In this document: positions 9,601 to 16,484 of the stretch, piece by piece
Layout: every line of letters starts with the position of its first letter
Numbering within the stretch: the stretch's first letter is position 1
Assembly (NCBI RefSeq): GCF_010894405.1
Contig: NZ_JAAIYA010000015.1
Span: 119,164-183,163 of the forward strand
Reading direction: 5' to 3'
From: Pyxidicoccus caerfyrddinensis
GTDB taxonomy: Bacteria; Myxococcota; Myxococcia; Myxococcales; Myxococcaceae
Length of the DNA stretch: 64,000 bases
Made by a program: the position numbers and the translations under genes
The notes under the pieces: model-generated
What the model was told of the DNA's origin: nothing
The model's database searches: none
What the model saw: only the letters and a program-made list of their open reading frames with translations

Positions 9601-10494
9601 GCGGGAGCGCCCGGCCACCGGCGTGCCCACGACGACGTCCGGCTGCCCGCTGTAGCGGGACAGCAGCACGCCGTACGCGGCCAGCAGGAGCGAGAAGAGG
9701 GTGCAGCCCTCGCTGCGGGCCAGCGTCCGGAGCGAGTCGAGCAACGCCAGGGGCAGCACCACCGTCTGCCGCGCGCCACGCGTGGAGGCCTCCGGGGTCC
9801 GGGGCCGGTCCGTGGGCAGCTCCAGCACCGCATCCGCGTCCAGCCGGTCGCGCCACCAGGCGAGCCGCGATTCCAGCACCTCTCCCTGGAGCCAGCCGCG
9901 CTGCCACGCCGCGTAATCCGCGTACTGCATGGGCAGCGGAGGCAGGGGAGACGCACGCCCCTCGGCGAGCGCCGGGTAGAGCGCGCCCAGCTCCCGCACC
10001 AGCACTCCCAGGGACCACGCGTCCGAGACGAGGTGGTGCACGTTGAGCAGCAGCAGATGCTCGGTGGCGCTCATCCGGTAGAGCACCGCCCGCAGCAGCG
10101 GCCCCTTCTCCACGTCGAAGGGGCGGCGCGCCTCGTCGTGCAGCGCGCGCCACACGGCGTCCTCGGGCACCTCCCCCAGCTCCACCACCGGGAGGGCGGT
10201 CTCCGCGGTGGGGGAGATGAGCTGGTGAGGCTGTCCGTCCTGCTCGACGAAGGTGGTCCGCAGCGCCTCGTGCCGGCGCGCCACCTCGTCGAGCGCCCGG
10301 CGCAGGACGTCCGCGTCCAACGTGCCTGAGAGGCGCACGGCCGTGGGGATGTTGAAGACCGTCCCCCCGGCGTTGAGCCGCTCCTGGAGCCAGAAGCCCT
10401 CCTGCGCGAACGACACCGGTGCACGGCGGGCACGTGAGCGCTCGCGCAGCATCTCGGCGAGCCGCGCGCGCTTCTGCTCAGGCGTGAGCGCCAT
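1..10494 (-). CDS. Multimodular NRPS, C-A-T-C-A-T-C-A-T-C (3' end outside window)
   Basis: Non-ribosomal peptide synthetase that extends the acyl chain from the upstream PKS with at least three amino acids. Approximate domains in residues: C1 1-440, A1 450-960, T1 960-1030, C2 1065-1500, A2 1507-2015, T2 2015-2100, C3 2105-2545, A3 2545-3070, T3 3075-3160, C4 3175 to the left edge (residue 3498). C2-C4 carry HHIVxDG; C1 has HHLVSDA. A domains carry YTSGSTGQPKG or FTSGSTGRPKG. Carriers have intact GGHSLL serines. By hand alignment to GrsA the pocket residues are DAWAVAAVC (A1, near the Phe type), DAWSVGVVC (A2) and DVAWIGGVY (A3, small hydrophobic-like); these are inferences. No epimerization or methylation domain is seen, and no thioesterase within the window. 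The ATG lies 2 bp after the stop of the PKS-sulfotransferase gene, so co-translation is likely. C3/C4 and A1/A2 share near-identical DNA blocks. Confidence 0.95.
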   Translation of the reverse strand, partial: MALTPEQKRARLAEMLRERSRARRAPVSFAQEGFWLQERLNAGGTVFNIPTAVRLSGTLDADVLRRALDEVARRHEALRTTFVEQDGQPHQLISPTAETALPVVELGEVPEDAVWRALHDEARRPFDVEKGPLLRAVLYRMSATEHLLLLNVHHLVSDAWSLGVLVRELGALYPALAEGRASPLPPLPMQYADYAAWQRGWLQGEVLESRLAWWRDRLDADAVLELPTDRPRTPEASTRGARQTVVLPLALLDSLRTLARSEGCTLFSLLLAAYGVLLSRYSGQPDVVVGTPVAGRSRAELEGLVGLFVNALPLPLDLSGDPSFLALLGRVHEGVLGAMAHQDVPFETLVEALRPERRPGITPLFQVSLTLQNAPLPPLELPGLRMEAQPVDSGASQQDVSLLLTELEQGLRVAVVYRTDLFESERISRMLGHLRTLLEGIVAAPGKRLSELPLLSAEEQRQVLVDWSGRAEPFPDGACIHELFEAQARHTPDAEAVRFEATVLTYAQLDARANALAHLLRAYGVSAETRVALCLPRSPEWVVAVLAVLKAGGAFVPMDPAYPSERLEFMLEDCGAPLLLTHSSLDLQTPPGVLGLAMDALQTRLAGQPTTPLASRTPADGLAYVIYTSGSTGQPKGVMVPHRGVPNLARSQVQPQGLGPGTRVLQFASPGFDAFVWEAIPTLLSGATLCLASDEALQPGPALARLLQQHDVHVLALTPSALTALPAEGLDSLRIVVSAGEACSPELVRKWAPGRHFINAYGPTEATVCASMATCAPDGQQPSIGEPLPNVRVFVLDAHLQPVPVGVPGELFIGGVGVARGYLHRPSLTAERFVPDAFSGTPGSRLYRTGDRVRWSTDGQLEYLGRTDFQVKLRGFRIELGEVEALLRSHPDVSDAVALVRDDSPTGPRLVAYVVPSATASAPDSQVLRDFVSTRLPEHMVPSALVPLPSLPLTANGKVDRKALPAPDMSATGAASAAYAPPSTPTEELLADIWTQVLGVSRVSRGDNFFELGGHSLLATQVASRIRAVFGTELPVRELFAAPTLGALARQVDVARGATGGSTLPPLAPVPRTGELPLSFAQQRLWFIDQLEPGNSTYNMPAALRLEGTLDAGALEAALAEVVRRHEALRTTFVSREGQPAQHIQPDPTFHLPQVDLTSCSDSGEEARRLAREEALRPFDLAAGPLLRAMLLRLGDTEHVLLLTLHHIVFDGWSLGVLVREVAALYAAFMRGQPSPLAPLPVQYADYSVWQRGWLEGEVLDGQLSWWRQRLDGVPHSLELPTDRPRPAVPSSRGAFVPVRIPTDLSEQLEALSRRQGATPFMTLLAAFQVLLHRHSGQDDLVVGSPIAGRNDAGTEGLIGFFVNNLALRARIDPRASFLALLEQVRETTLAAYEHQDVPFAKLVEELRPQRSLNQAPLYQTSFSLLNTPMPALELPGLRLLPLLPDTVPARFDLNLALEETTEGFSGSLHYATDLFDASTIQRMAGHLRTLLSAICQDATRPVAMLPLLSAEEQRQVLVDWSGRDEPFPDGACIHELFEAQARHTPDAEAVRFEATVLTYAQLDTRANALAHVLRAHGVRAETRVALCLPRSPEWVVAVLAVLKAGGAFVPMDPAYPSGRLAFMLKDCAAPLLLTHSSLDVPAPHGVLVLEVDALTQQLSGQPSTPPAPLASVEGLAYVIYTSGSTGQPKGVMVPHRGVPNLARSQVQPQGLGPGTRVLQFASPGFDAFVWEAIPTLLSGATLCLASDEALQPGPALARLLKQQDVHVLSLTPSALSALPAEGLDSLRTVVSGGEACSPELVARWAPGRTFLNVYGPTEATVCATFAPCVADGSTPPLGRPLPNVRVFVLDAHLQPVPVGVPGELFIGGVGVARGYLHRPSLTAERFVPDAFSGTPGSRLYRTGDRVRWSTNGQLEYLGRTDFQVKLRGFRIELGEVEAVLRSHPDVSDAVALVRDDGPTGPRLVAYVVPSATASAPDSQVLRTFLAQQLPEHMVPSALMALPALPVSPNGKMDRAALPSPDSATVTVKHVAPRTPTEVLLADIWAQVLGVSRVGVDDNFFELGGHSLLATQVVSRIRAVFGTDFAVRELFSAPTLGELARQVDAARSETQGLTLPPLAPVPRTGELPLSFAQQRLWFIDQLEPGMATYNMPTALRLDGALAPEALEAALLEVVRRHEALRTTFVSREGQPVQCIHPEGTFHLSQVDLTPLPESQREDEARRLAREEALRPFDLATGPLLRAVLLRLGEDTHVLLLTLHHIVSDGWSMGVLVREVAALYEAFSQHRPSPLPPLPVQYADFSGWQRQWLQGPVLDEHLAWWRQHLADVPHALELPTDKPRPAVQSSRGASVPVLLPPPLADALDALCRQHAVTPFMALLASYSLLLHRYSGQSELLVASPLAGRDSPELEGLIGFFVRTLPLRSRLSPSDSFLALLSQLRDSTLDAFAHQSLPFERIVDSLHLQRDLSRPPLVQVLFALQNAPLPPLSLPGLSLRPLEGPGSEVIKLELELYLWRTPGGYAGQLAYNVDLFERSTAERLAAHFRQLMEALVARPEASLASASILTGPERQRMLVDWNATATDYPRDVTLPEGFARAAARYPDAIAVQLGGARLTYRQLDERSSQLAHHLRALGVSTDDRVALGLERSLELIVCIVAVAKAGGAYVPLDVNSPAARLANMVEDARPRVFITRRALVSRLPTEGLSTVVLEDMPLDGLPTTAPPSTATPGSLAYIIFTSGSTGRPKGVAIEHRTVQRTVFGVDYLDYGPEETILQTAPVSFDVSVAEVWGALLHGARLVLMPPHTPSLEELATLVRRERISTLWLASGLFSQMVEFEFESLRTVKQIISGGDVVSALHARQVLEQLPGSLTNGYGPTETTVYAVCYRMTEPSQVSTTVPIGRPIGNTRVYALDEGGQPVPVGVVGGLFIGGECVGRGYVEQPALTAERFVPDPFSTVPGARLYRTGDRVRWREDGILEYLGRADSQVKVRGFRIELGEVEAALLSHPRVREAVALVREDLPGDKRLAGYVVPAPAEAQGELQPSELRAYLQQRLPEYMVPSALVVLPALPLTANGKVDRRALPAPGAPSSGASGAAPRTPTETLLADIWARLLGVPRVGADDNFFDLGGHSLLATQVVSRIRSALGAELSLREFFATPTLGALARQVDAARQPAPGFARPPLVPVPRTGELPLSLAQQRLWFIDQLEPGSPLYNIPISLRLEGALEADVLEAALKEVVRRHEALRTTFVSREGQPVQCIHADGGFGLTRESLEELSEPRRAEEVRRIASEEALRSFDLATGPLLRAVLLRLGEDTHVLLLTLHHIVSDGWSMGVLVREVAALYEAFSQHRPSPLPPLPVQYADFSGWQRQWLQGPVLDEHLAWWRQHLADVPHALELPTDKPRPAVQSSRGASVPVLLPPPLADALDALCRQHAVTPFMALLASYSLLLHRYSGQSELLVASPLAGRDSPELEGLIGFFVRTLPLRSRLSPSDSFLALLSQ
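3184..3816. repeat. Near-identical repeat inside C3 (copy 2 of 2)
   Basis: Partner of 1-633. On the plus strand the sequence from about 3010 to 3450 is unusually G/A-rich compared with its neighbours, so its codon use (many TCC and CTC on the coding strand) differs. That fits transfer of a segment from another source before or with the duplication. Confidence 0.9.
4551..5474. repeat. Near-identical block inside A2 (copy 1 of 2)
   Basis: Matches 7713-8636 at a constant offset of 3162 bp. Identity is high in 4551-4968 and again from about 5080 to 5474; the stretch between (about 4969-5030) and single pocket positions differ. A short third block near 5640-5740 keeps the same offset. The breaks flank part of the substrate-binding region. 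Confidence 0.85.
7713..8636. repeat. Near-identical block inside A1 (copy 2 of 2)
   Basis: Partner of 4551-5474. The offset is constant without indels, so the two modules appear to have exchanged or copied the C-terminal two thirds of the A domain. Confidence 0.85.
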
Positions 10495-10496
10495 GG

Positions 10497-13400
10497 TCAG
10501 GCAACCTTGTCCGTGTCGCCCTCCATCTCCGCCAGCAGCGCGGCGACCTGCTCGTCGGAGAGGTTGTCCAGGTTCTCCAGCAGCTTCTCGGCGCGGGCCT
10601 CGCCACCAGCGGCGGGGGCCTTCTTCGGCAGGGGAGCGGCCTCGGGCAGCTCGTAGCCCAGGCGGGTGGCCAGCGCGCGCGTGGACGCGTCCAGCGCGCG
10701 GGGCCACTGGATGCGCTTCCAGGAGTCGCTGCGCTCACCCTCGATGCGGGTGTGCTGGAGGATGTTCGGGTCGCCGAGGCCGCCGAGCATGCGCTCGCGC
10801 TTGCCGTCGTACGGCTGCACCATGCCCGCGTCGTAGGGCAGCTCGAGGAAGTCGCTGACGCCCTTCATCACCCGCTCCGGGTCGCTCACCAGCTCCTCGT
10901 AGCGGACCCAGTGCACGCGCTCGGAGCCGATGCGCGCGTAGAAGTCGAGCAGGTTCTGGTTGGGCATCGCCCACACCGTCTCCGCGACGGCGTAGGGGTC
11001 CACGTCCGCCGAGCCGAAGAGGCTGGGGCCGAAGAGCCGGTCGAAGCGCATGCGCACCAGCGACTCCATGACGGGCAGCGGGTGGCGCAGGAGGAAGAGG
11101 TACTTCGGCTTGTCGAACAGCTCCTCGCCCCGCTGCAGCGTCTCCGGGTCCATGGCGTACGGCGGCGTCTTGTCCACCAGCAGGCGCGGGCCGGCCAGCT
11201 CCTGCAAGCGTCCGTAGACGGCCTGCGCGGAGACGTCGTCCGCCACCAGCTTGTCGAGGTGCGCCTGGCCCGCTGTGGAGTCCACCTTCATCATTTCCAT
11301 GAAGGCCCACAGCAGGCCGCGCTCGGTCCACTCCATCTCGTGGCCGAAGCCCACGTTCTGCTTCCACTCCTTCATCGTCTCGAAGAAGAGGAGGTTCAGC
11401 TCGGGCGGGCAGAACAGGCGCGGGTGCCCGGCGAGCATGACGCGGAAGAGCGTGGAGCCCGCGCGCGGCGTGGAGTGCACGAAGACCATGCTCGGGTTCT
11501 TCTTCGCCGCCCGCACCTTCGGGCCGGACGCCTGCCGGCGGTAGGGACGCAGCGAGAAGGCGGACAGCGGCAAATCCGTGACGAAGCGCCCCGGGTCCGA
11601 CTGGCGCTCCATCTCCAGCAGCAGGTAGCGCGACAGCTCAGGGAGCGTGGCGTGCTCGCGCAGCTCATGCGGGTAGAGCTGGAACTTGAGCTCCTTCTTC
11701 AGGTCGAACTCCAGCTCGGAGCCGATGGCGTCCAGGTCCAGCCCCGCGAGGCTGCCGTTGGCGGGCAGGTCCTTCACTGCGCGGTTGGTCACCTTCGCCA
11801 CCTTGCGGCGCAGCCAGTCCTCCAGGAGCGACGGGCGCTCGGTGGGGAAGGCGGTGCGCAGGGCCTCGGCCAGGGGCTTCGACGGCACGGCCTCGCGCGC
11901 CGCCAGTTCCTTCGCGATGAGGCCGGAGAGGCCGGCCACGGTGGGGTTTTCGAAGAGGCTGCGCAGCGGCGGCTCCACCTTGAAGGTGGCCTGGAGCTGG
12001 TTGCGCAGCTGCGTGGCCAGCAGCGAGTGCCCGCCCAGGTCGAAGAAGTCGTCGTGCAGGCCCACCTCGGCCACGCCGAGCAGCTCGCTCCACAGCGCGG
12101 CCACGGCCTTCTCCAGGTCACTGCCCGGCGCCACGAAGGCCGTCTTGCCCCGGCGCACGCGGTTGGCGGCCTTCTTCTGCGGCGCGCCCGGCGCCTTCGC
12201 CTCGCGGTCGACCCACAGGCGCACGCGCTGCTGCAGGTCGCCGGTGATGACCACCACCTGGCCGTCGAGCCCGGCCTGCACCACGCGGCGCAGCGCCTGG
12301 GTGCCCTCCGGAATCGACATGGTGTACTGGTCCATCGCCGTGCGCAGCGAGGTGTGCTTCGTCTCCTCGGGCCACGGGTCCCACGACGCGCTCACCCAGC
12401 GCGGTGACTCCAGGCCGCGCCGGCTCTCCGCGAAGGCGTCCAGGAACTGGTTGCCCGCCGCGTAGGTGAAGTGCGCGAGACCGCCCAGCACCGACGAGCT
12501 GGACGAGAAGAGCAGCACGAAGTCCACCGCGTGCCCGCGCAGCGCCTCTTCCAGCGCGTAGGTGCCGTACACCTTGGGGCCGAACTGCGTCTCGGCCGCG
12601 TCGCGGTGCACGTCCGTCAGCGCCATGTAGGGCGAGTCGCCCCGGGTGACGCCCGCCGTGTGCAGCACGCCGTTCAGCGCGCCGAAGCGGGCCTCCGCCT
12701 TGGCCACCGCCGCCTTGAGCTTCGCGGCGTCCGCCACGTCGGCGTCGAGCACCATCACCTCGGCGCCCTTCGCCTCCAGCTCCTTCACGCGGCGGATGCG
12801 GCGGCTCGTCGTGTCGTCCTCGGCATGGCCGGCGAGCCACGCGTCCCACGTGCTCCGCTCCGGCATTGGCGTACGGCCGAGCAGCGCCAGCTTCGCCTTG
12901 AAGGTCTCCGCCAGGTGGTCCGCCAGCATCAGGCCCACCGCGCCCATGCCGCCGGTGATGAGGTACACGCCGCCCTCACGCATCGGGGCCATCGGCGTGC
13001 CCTTCGCCTCCAGCCGCACCGGGGTGTAGGCCTGGACGTAGCGGCGGGTGCCGCGCAGCACCACCAGCAGCTCCGAGCCACGGGCGCTGAACTCCGCCAC
13101 CAGCATTCCGGCCAGCCGCTCCGCGCGGGGGCTCGACGGCACCGGCAGCTCCACCTCCACGCAGCGGGCGGTGACGTGCTGGAGCTCCTGCGGAATCACC
13201 TTGCAGGCGGTGAGCAGCGGGGACTTCTCCGCCAGCGCCTGGTGCTCGCCCTCCAAGTCATGGAGCCGGTTGGAGATGACCTCCACGCGCACCGGCCGGG
13301 TGCCCTTCGCGAGCGCCTGGCCCAGCGCGAGCAGGCTGTAGTAGCCGCCGTCCTGCACCTTGCGGAACAGCTCCGGGCCCGAGCCCGTCAGGTCCGGGGG

Positions 13401-16400
13401 CGTGAGGCTCCACAGGTGGACGACGACGTCGACGGGCAGGCCCTGCTTCTCCAGGTCTGCGAACACCGCCTGCAGGTCCGTCTTGCTGTCCGGCGCGGCG
13501 GTGAAGTGACTCGCGTCCTCGCGGGCGTACGCCTTGCCCGCCTTCACGGTGACGACGTCACGGCCTGCGGCCTTCAGCCGGCGCGCCAGCGCCTCGCCCA
13601 CGCCGAGCCCGTCCTCCAGCAGCACCCAGCAGCGCGACTTCGCCAGCGCCTCGGCGTCCAGCGCGGGCGGGGCCGCGGGCTTCCACGCGGGGACGTGGAA
13701 CCAGTCCGCCACGTCCGCATGCTTGCCCGTGGGCGCGCGCGTCTGCGCCTGTGCGGCGGCGCCCTCCACAGGGTCCACCCAGTAGCGCTCGCGCTCGAAG
13801 GGGTAGCCCGGCAGCGGCACGCGGTGGCGCTTCTGGGCGGTGTAGAGGCCCTTCCAGTCCGCCGGCACGCCGGCCAGCCACAGCTCGCCGAGCACGCCCA
13901 TCAGCTTCGCGGCGTCGGACTCGGGCTTCTGCGGGTGGCGGGACGACGAGAGCACCGTGCGTCCGGCGGCCTCCGGCTGCGCCTTGGCGAGGCTGCCCAG
14001 CGTCTGCCCGGGGCCCACCTCCAGCAGCACGTCGGAGGCGTCCTTCAGCAGCTCCCGCAGCCCCTGGGCGAAGCGCACCGGCGAGCGCAGGTGGCGGGCC
14101 CAGTACGCCGGGTCCGTGGCCTGCGCGGCGTCAATCCACGTGCCCGTCACGTTGGACACGTACGGCAGCTTCGGCGCCTGGAGGCGCACGCGGCGGACCG
14201 CGTCCGTGAAGGGCGCGAGGATGGAGTCCATCATCGCGGAGTGGAAGGCATGCGACGTGTGCAGCCGACGCGCCTGGATGCCGCGCGCGGAGAGCTTCGC
14301 CTCCAGCGCGTCCACCGCCTCGGTGGGGCCGGCCACCACGCACATCGCCGGGCCGTTGACGGCCGCGAGGTCCAGCTTCCCCTCCAGCAGCGGCGTGACG
14401 TCCGCCTCCGGCAGCGGCACGGCGAGCATGGAGCCCGCGGGCAGCGACTGCATCAACCGGCCGCGCGTGGCCACCAGCGCCAGCGCGTCGTCCAGCGAGA
14501 AGACGCCCGCGAGGCAGGCGGCCACGTACTCGCCGATGCTGTGGCCCACCATGGCGCGCGGCTTCACGCCCCAGGCCATCCACAGCTTCGCCAGCGCGTA
14601 CTCGATGACGAACAGGGCCGGCTGGGTGAGCGCGGTGCCCTCCAGCTTCTTCGTCGCCTCGGCCTCGCCGGCGGGGGCGGGGTAGAGGACGGTGCGCAGG
14701 TCCAGGCCCAGGTGCGGCTTGAGCTTCTCCGCGCAGGTGTCCACCTCGGCGCGGAAGGCGGGCTCGCTGTCATACAGCTCGCGCGCCATGTTCACGTGCT
14801 GCGCGCCCTGGCCGGGGAACATGAAGACCACCGGCCGGTCGCCCACCTCACGCAGGCCCGTGAGGACGCGCGTGGGCGCGCGGGAGGCCAGCGCCTCCGC
14901 GGCGTCCTGCGCGGTGCGAGCCACCAGCACGCGGCGGTGGTCGAAGTCCTTGCGGCCCATCTGGAGCGTGAAGGCCACGTCCGCCAGCGACGCGCCCGGG
15001 TGCTCCTTCAGCCACGCCGCCAGGTTGTCGGTGGCCGTGTCCAGCGCGGCCTCGCTCCGGGCCGACACCAGCAGCAGCTGCGCGGGGCGGGACGGGCCGG
15101 ACGCCTCGGCCTTCGGCGCCTCCTCGAGGATGACGTGGGCGTTGGTGCCGCCGAAGCCGAACGAGCTGACACCCGCGCGCAGCGGGCCCGAGCCCGTCCA
15201 GTCCGTCAGCTTCGTGTTGACGGTGAAGGGGCTGTTGCCGAAGTCGATTTGCGGGTTGGGCGCCGTGAAGTTCAGCATGGGCGGCAGCTTGCGGTGCTGG
15301 AGCTGCATCACCGTCTTGATGAAGCCCGCCATGCCCGCGGCCACGTCCAGGTGGCCGACGTTGCCCTTCGCCGTGCCCAGCTTGCAGAAGCCCTTCTTGT
15401 CCGTGCTGGCGCGCCACGCGTTGTTGAGCGCGAGGATTTCAATCGGGTCTCCCAGCGACGTGCCGGTGCCGTGAGCCTCCAGGTAGCTGATGGCGTCCGC
15501 GTCCAGCCCGGCGCACGCCAGCGACTCCAGCAGCACCTCCGTCTGGCCCTCCACGCTGGGCGCGGTGAAGGACGCCTTGTGCGAGCCGTCGTTGTTCACC
15601 GCCGAGCCGCGCACGACGGCCAGGACGTTGTCGCCGTCGGCAAGCGCGTCCTGCAGGCGCTTGAGCACCACCACGCCCGCGCCGCTGCCGAAGACGGTGC
15701 CTTCCGCCTTCGCGTCGAAGGGGCGCACGTGCCCGTCCGGGGACAGCATGCTGCCCGGCTCGTAGGTGTAGCCCGCGCGGTGCGGCACGTTGACGGCGGT
15801 GGCCGCGGCCAGGGCCATGCGGCACTCGCCCATCAGCAGGCTCTGGCAGGCCAGGTGGATGGCGACGAGCGACGTGGAGCACGCCGTCTGCACCATGGTG
15901 CTGGGGCCGGTGAGGTTGAGCTTGTACGAGACGCGCGTGGCCAGCGACGACATGTCGTTGCCCAGCTCCACCAGCAGCCGGTCCTGCGGCTGGAGCGAGG
16001 CGCGGTTGGCCAGCACGTGGAAGAGGTACGTGCTGGTGCGGGTGCCGGCGAAGACGGAGACGCGCTCGCCCGGGTGCTTGTCCGGGTCATAGCCTGCGTG
16101 CTCCAGGGCCTCCCACGCGCACTCCAGCAGCAGGCGCTGCTGCGGGTCCATGACGCGCGCCTCCAGCGGCGTGTAGCCGAAGAGGCCCGCGTCGAAGTTC
16201 TCCACGCCGTCCAGCACCGGCGCCGCCTTCACGTAGCGGCCGGAGCCCAGCTCGTCGGCGGGCACGCCCGCGGCGCGCAGTTCGTCGTCGGTGAGGGGGA
16301 CGATGGACTCCACGCCCGCGCACAGGTTCTTCCAGAACTGCTCCACGTCCTTCGCGCCGGGGAAGCGTCCGGCCATGCCGATGACGGCAATGGCCAGTCC

Positions 16401-16439
16401 CTCGTAGGAGGACTCGTCGGTCTCGTTGATGTCAGCCAT
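10497..16439 (-). CDS. PKS module with in-line sulfotransferase: KS-AT-KR-ACP-carrier-like-ST
   Basis: Type I polyketide synthase of 1980 residues. KS (about 14-445) has QTACSTSL with Cys187, EAHGTGTSLGDP and GNVGHL. AT has GHSIGEY and HAFH, the malonyl-type signature. KR (about 1150-1430) keeps GGMGAVG, the Lys in FGPKVYG, the Ser in SSSSSVLGG, and Tyr/Asn in YAAGN, so it should be active. The ACP (about 1437-1506) has LGGHSLL. A second carrier-like helical domain (about 1513-1610) has GLDLDAIGSEL where DSL would be expected, so no clear phosphopantetheine serine. Then comes a sulfotransferase (about 1650-1930) with a PAPS 5'-phosphosulfate loop TPRAGSTLFR and a 3'-phosphate motif LRHPLPVMES; overall it resembles, from memory, the ST of CurM and cyanobacterial Ols synthases. 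An acidic C-terminal tail follows, perhaps for docking. No DH, ER or TE. It starts 45 bp after the preceding PKS gene. Confidence 0.93.
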   Translation of the reverse strand: MADINETDESSYEGLAIAVIGMAGRFPGAKDVEQFWKNLCAGVESIVPLTDDELRAAGVPADELGSGRYVKAAPVLDGVENFDAGLFGYTPLEARVMDPQQRLLLECAWEALEHAGYDPDKHPGERVSVFAGTRTSTYLFHVLANRASLQPQDRLLVELGNDMSSLATRVSYKLNLTGPSTMVQTACSTSLVAIHLACQSLLMGECRMALAAATAVNVPHRAGYTYEPGSMLSPDGHVRPFDAKAEGTVFGSGAGVVVLKRLQDALADGDNVLAVVRGSAVNNDGSHKASFTAPSVEGQTEVLLESLACAGLDADAISYLEAHGTGTSLGDPIEILALNNAWRASTDKKGFCKLGTAKGNVGHLDVAAGMAGFIKTVMQLQHRKLPPMLNFTAPNPQIDFGNSPFTVNTKLTDWTGSGPLRAGVSSFGFGGTNAHVILEEAPKAEASGPSRPAQLLLVSARSEAALDTATDNLAAWLKEHPGASLADVAFTLQMGRKDFDHRRVLVARTAQDAAEALASRAPTRVLTGLREVGDRPVVFMFPGQGAQHVNMARELYDSEPAFRAEVDTCAEKLKPHLGLDLRTVLYPAPAGEAEATKKLEGTALTQPALFVIEYALAKLWMAWGVKPRAMVGHSIGEYVAACLAGVFSLDDALALVATRGRLMQSLPAGSMLAVPLPEADVTPLLEGKLDLAAVNGPAMCVVAGPTEAVDALEAKLSARGIQARRLHTSHAFHSAMMDSILAPFTDAVRRVRLQAPKLPYVSNVTGTWIDAAQATDPAYWARHLRSPVRFAQGLRELLKDASDVLLEVGPGQTLGSLAKAQPEAAGRTVLSSSRHPQKPESDAAKLMGVLGELWLAGVPADWKGLYTAQKRHRVPLPGYPFERERYWVDPVEGAAAQAQTRAPTGKHADVADWFHVPAWKPAAPPALDAEALAKSRCWVLLEDGLGVGEALARRLKAAGRDVVTVKAGKAYAREDASHFTAAPDSKTDLQAVFADLEKQGLPVDVVVHLWSLTPPDLTGSGPELFRKVQDGGYYSLLALGQALAKGTRPVRVEVISNRLHDLEGEHQALAEKSPLLTACKVIPQELQHVTARCVEVELPVPSSPRAERLAGMLVAEFSARGSELLVVLRGTRRYVQAYTPVRLEAKGTPMAPMREGGVYLITGGMGAVGLMLADHLAETFKAKLALLGRTPMPERSTWDAWLAGHAEDDTTSRRIRRVKELEAKGAEVMVLDADVADAAKLKAAVAKAEARFGALNGVLHTAGVTRGDSPYMALTDVHRDAAETQFGPKVYGTYALEEALRGHAVDFVLLFSSSSSVLGGLAHFTYAAGNQFLDAFAESRRGLESPRWVSASWDPWPEETKHTSLRTAMDQYTMSIPEGTQALRRVVQAGLDGQVVVITGDLQQRVRLWVDREAKAPGAPQKKAANRVRRGKTAFVAPGSDLEKAVAALWSELLGVAEVGLHDDFFDLGGHSLLATQLRNQLQATFKVEPPLRSLFENPTVAGLSGLIAKELAAREAVPSKPLAEALRTAFPTERPSLLEDWLRRKVAKVTNRAVKDLPANGSLAGLDLDAIGSELEFDLKKELKFQLYPHELREHATLPELSRYLLLEMERQSDPGRFVTDLPLSAFSLRPYRRQASGPKVRAAKKNPSMVFVHSTPRAGSTLFRVMLAGHPRLFCPPELNLLFFETMKEWKQNVGFGHEMEWTERGLLWAFMEMMKVDSTAGQAHLDKLVADDVSAQAVYGRLQELAGPRLLVDKTPPYAMDPETLQRGEELFDKPKYLFLLRHPLPVMESLVRMRFDRLFGPSLFGSADVDPYAVAETVWAMPNQNLLDFYARIGSERVHWVRYEELVSDPERVMKGVSDFLELPYDAGMVQPYDGKRERMLGGLGDPNILQHTRIEGERSDSWKRIQWPRALDASTRALATRLGYELPEAAPLPKKAPAAGGEARAEKLLENLDNLSDEQVAALLAEMEGDTDKVA

Positions 16440-16484
16440 GGTGCTTTCTCGTAGGGGTGTGGGGCGGTGCGCGCGTTCGCGCTG

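Noticed and set aside
7042..10329. 1095-residue open frame on the plus strand
   Set aside because: Antisense shadow of NRPS domains C1-A1-T1, which have clear motifs on the minus strand.
12471..16454. 1327-residue open frame on the plus strand
   Set aside because: Antisense to the PKS-sulfotransferase gene; no recognisable domain.
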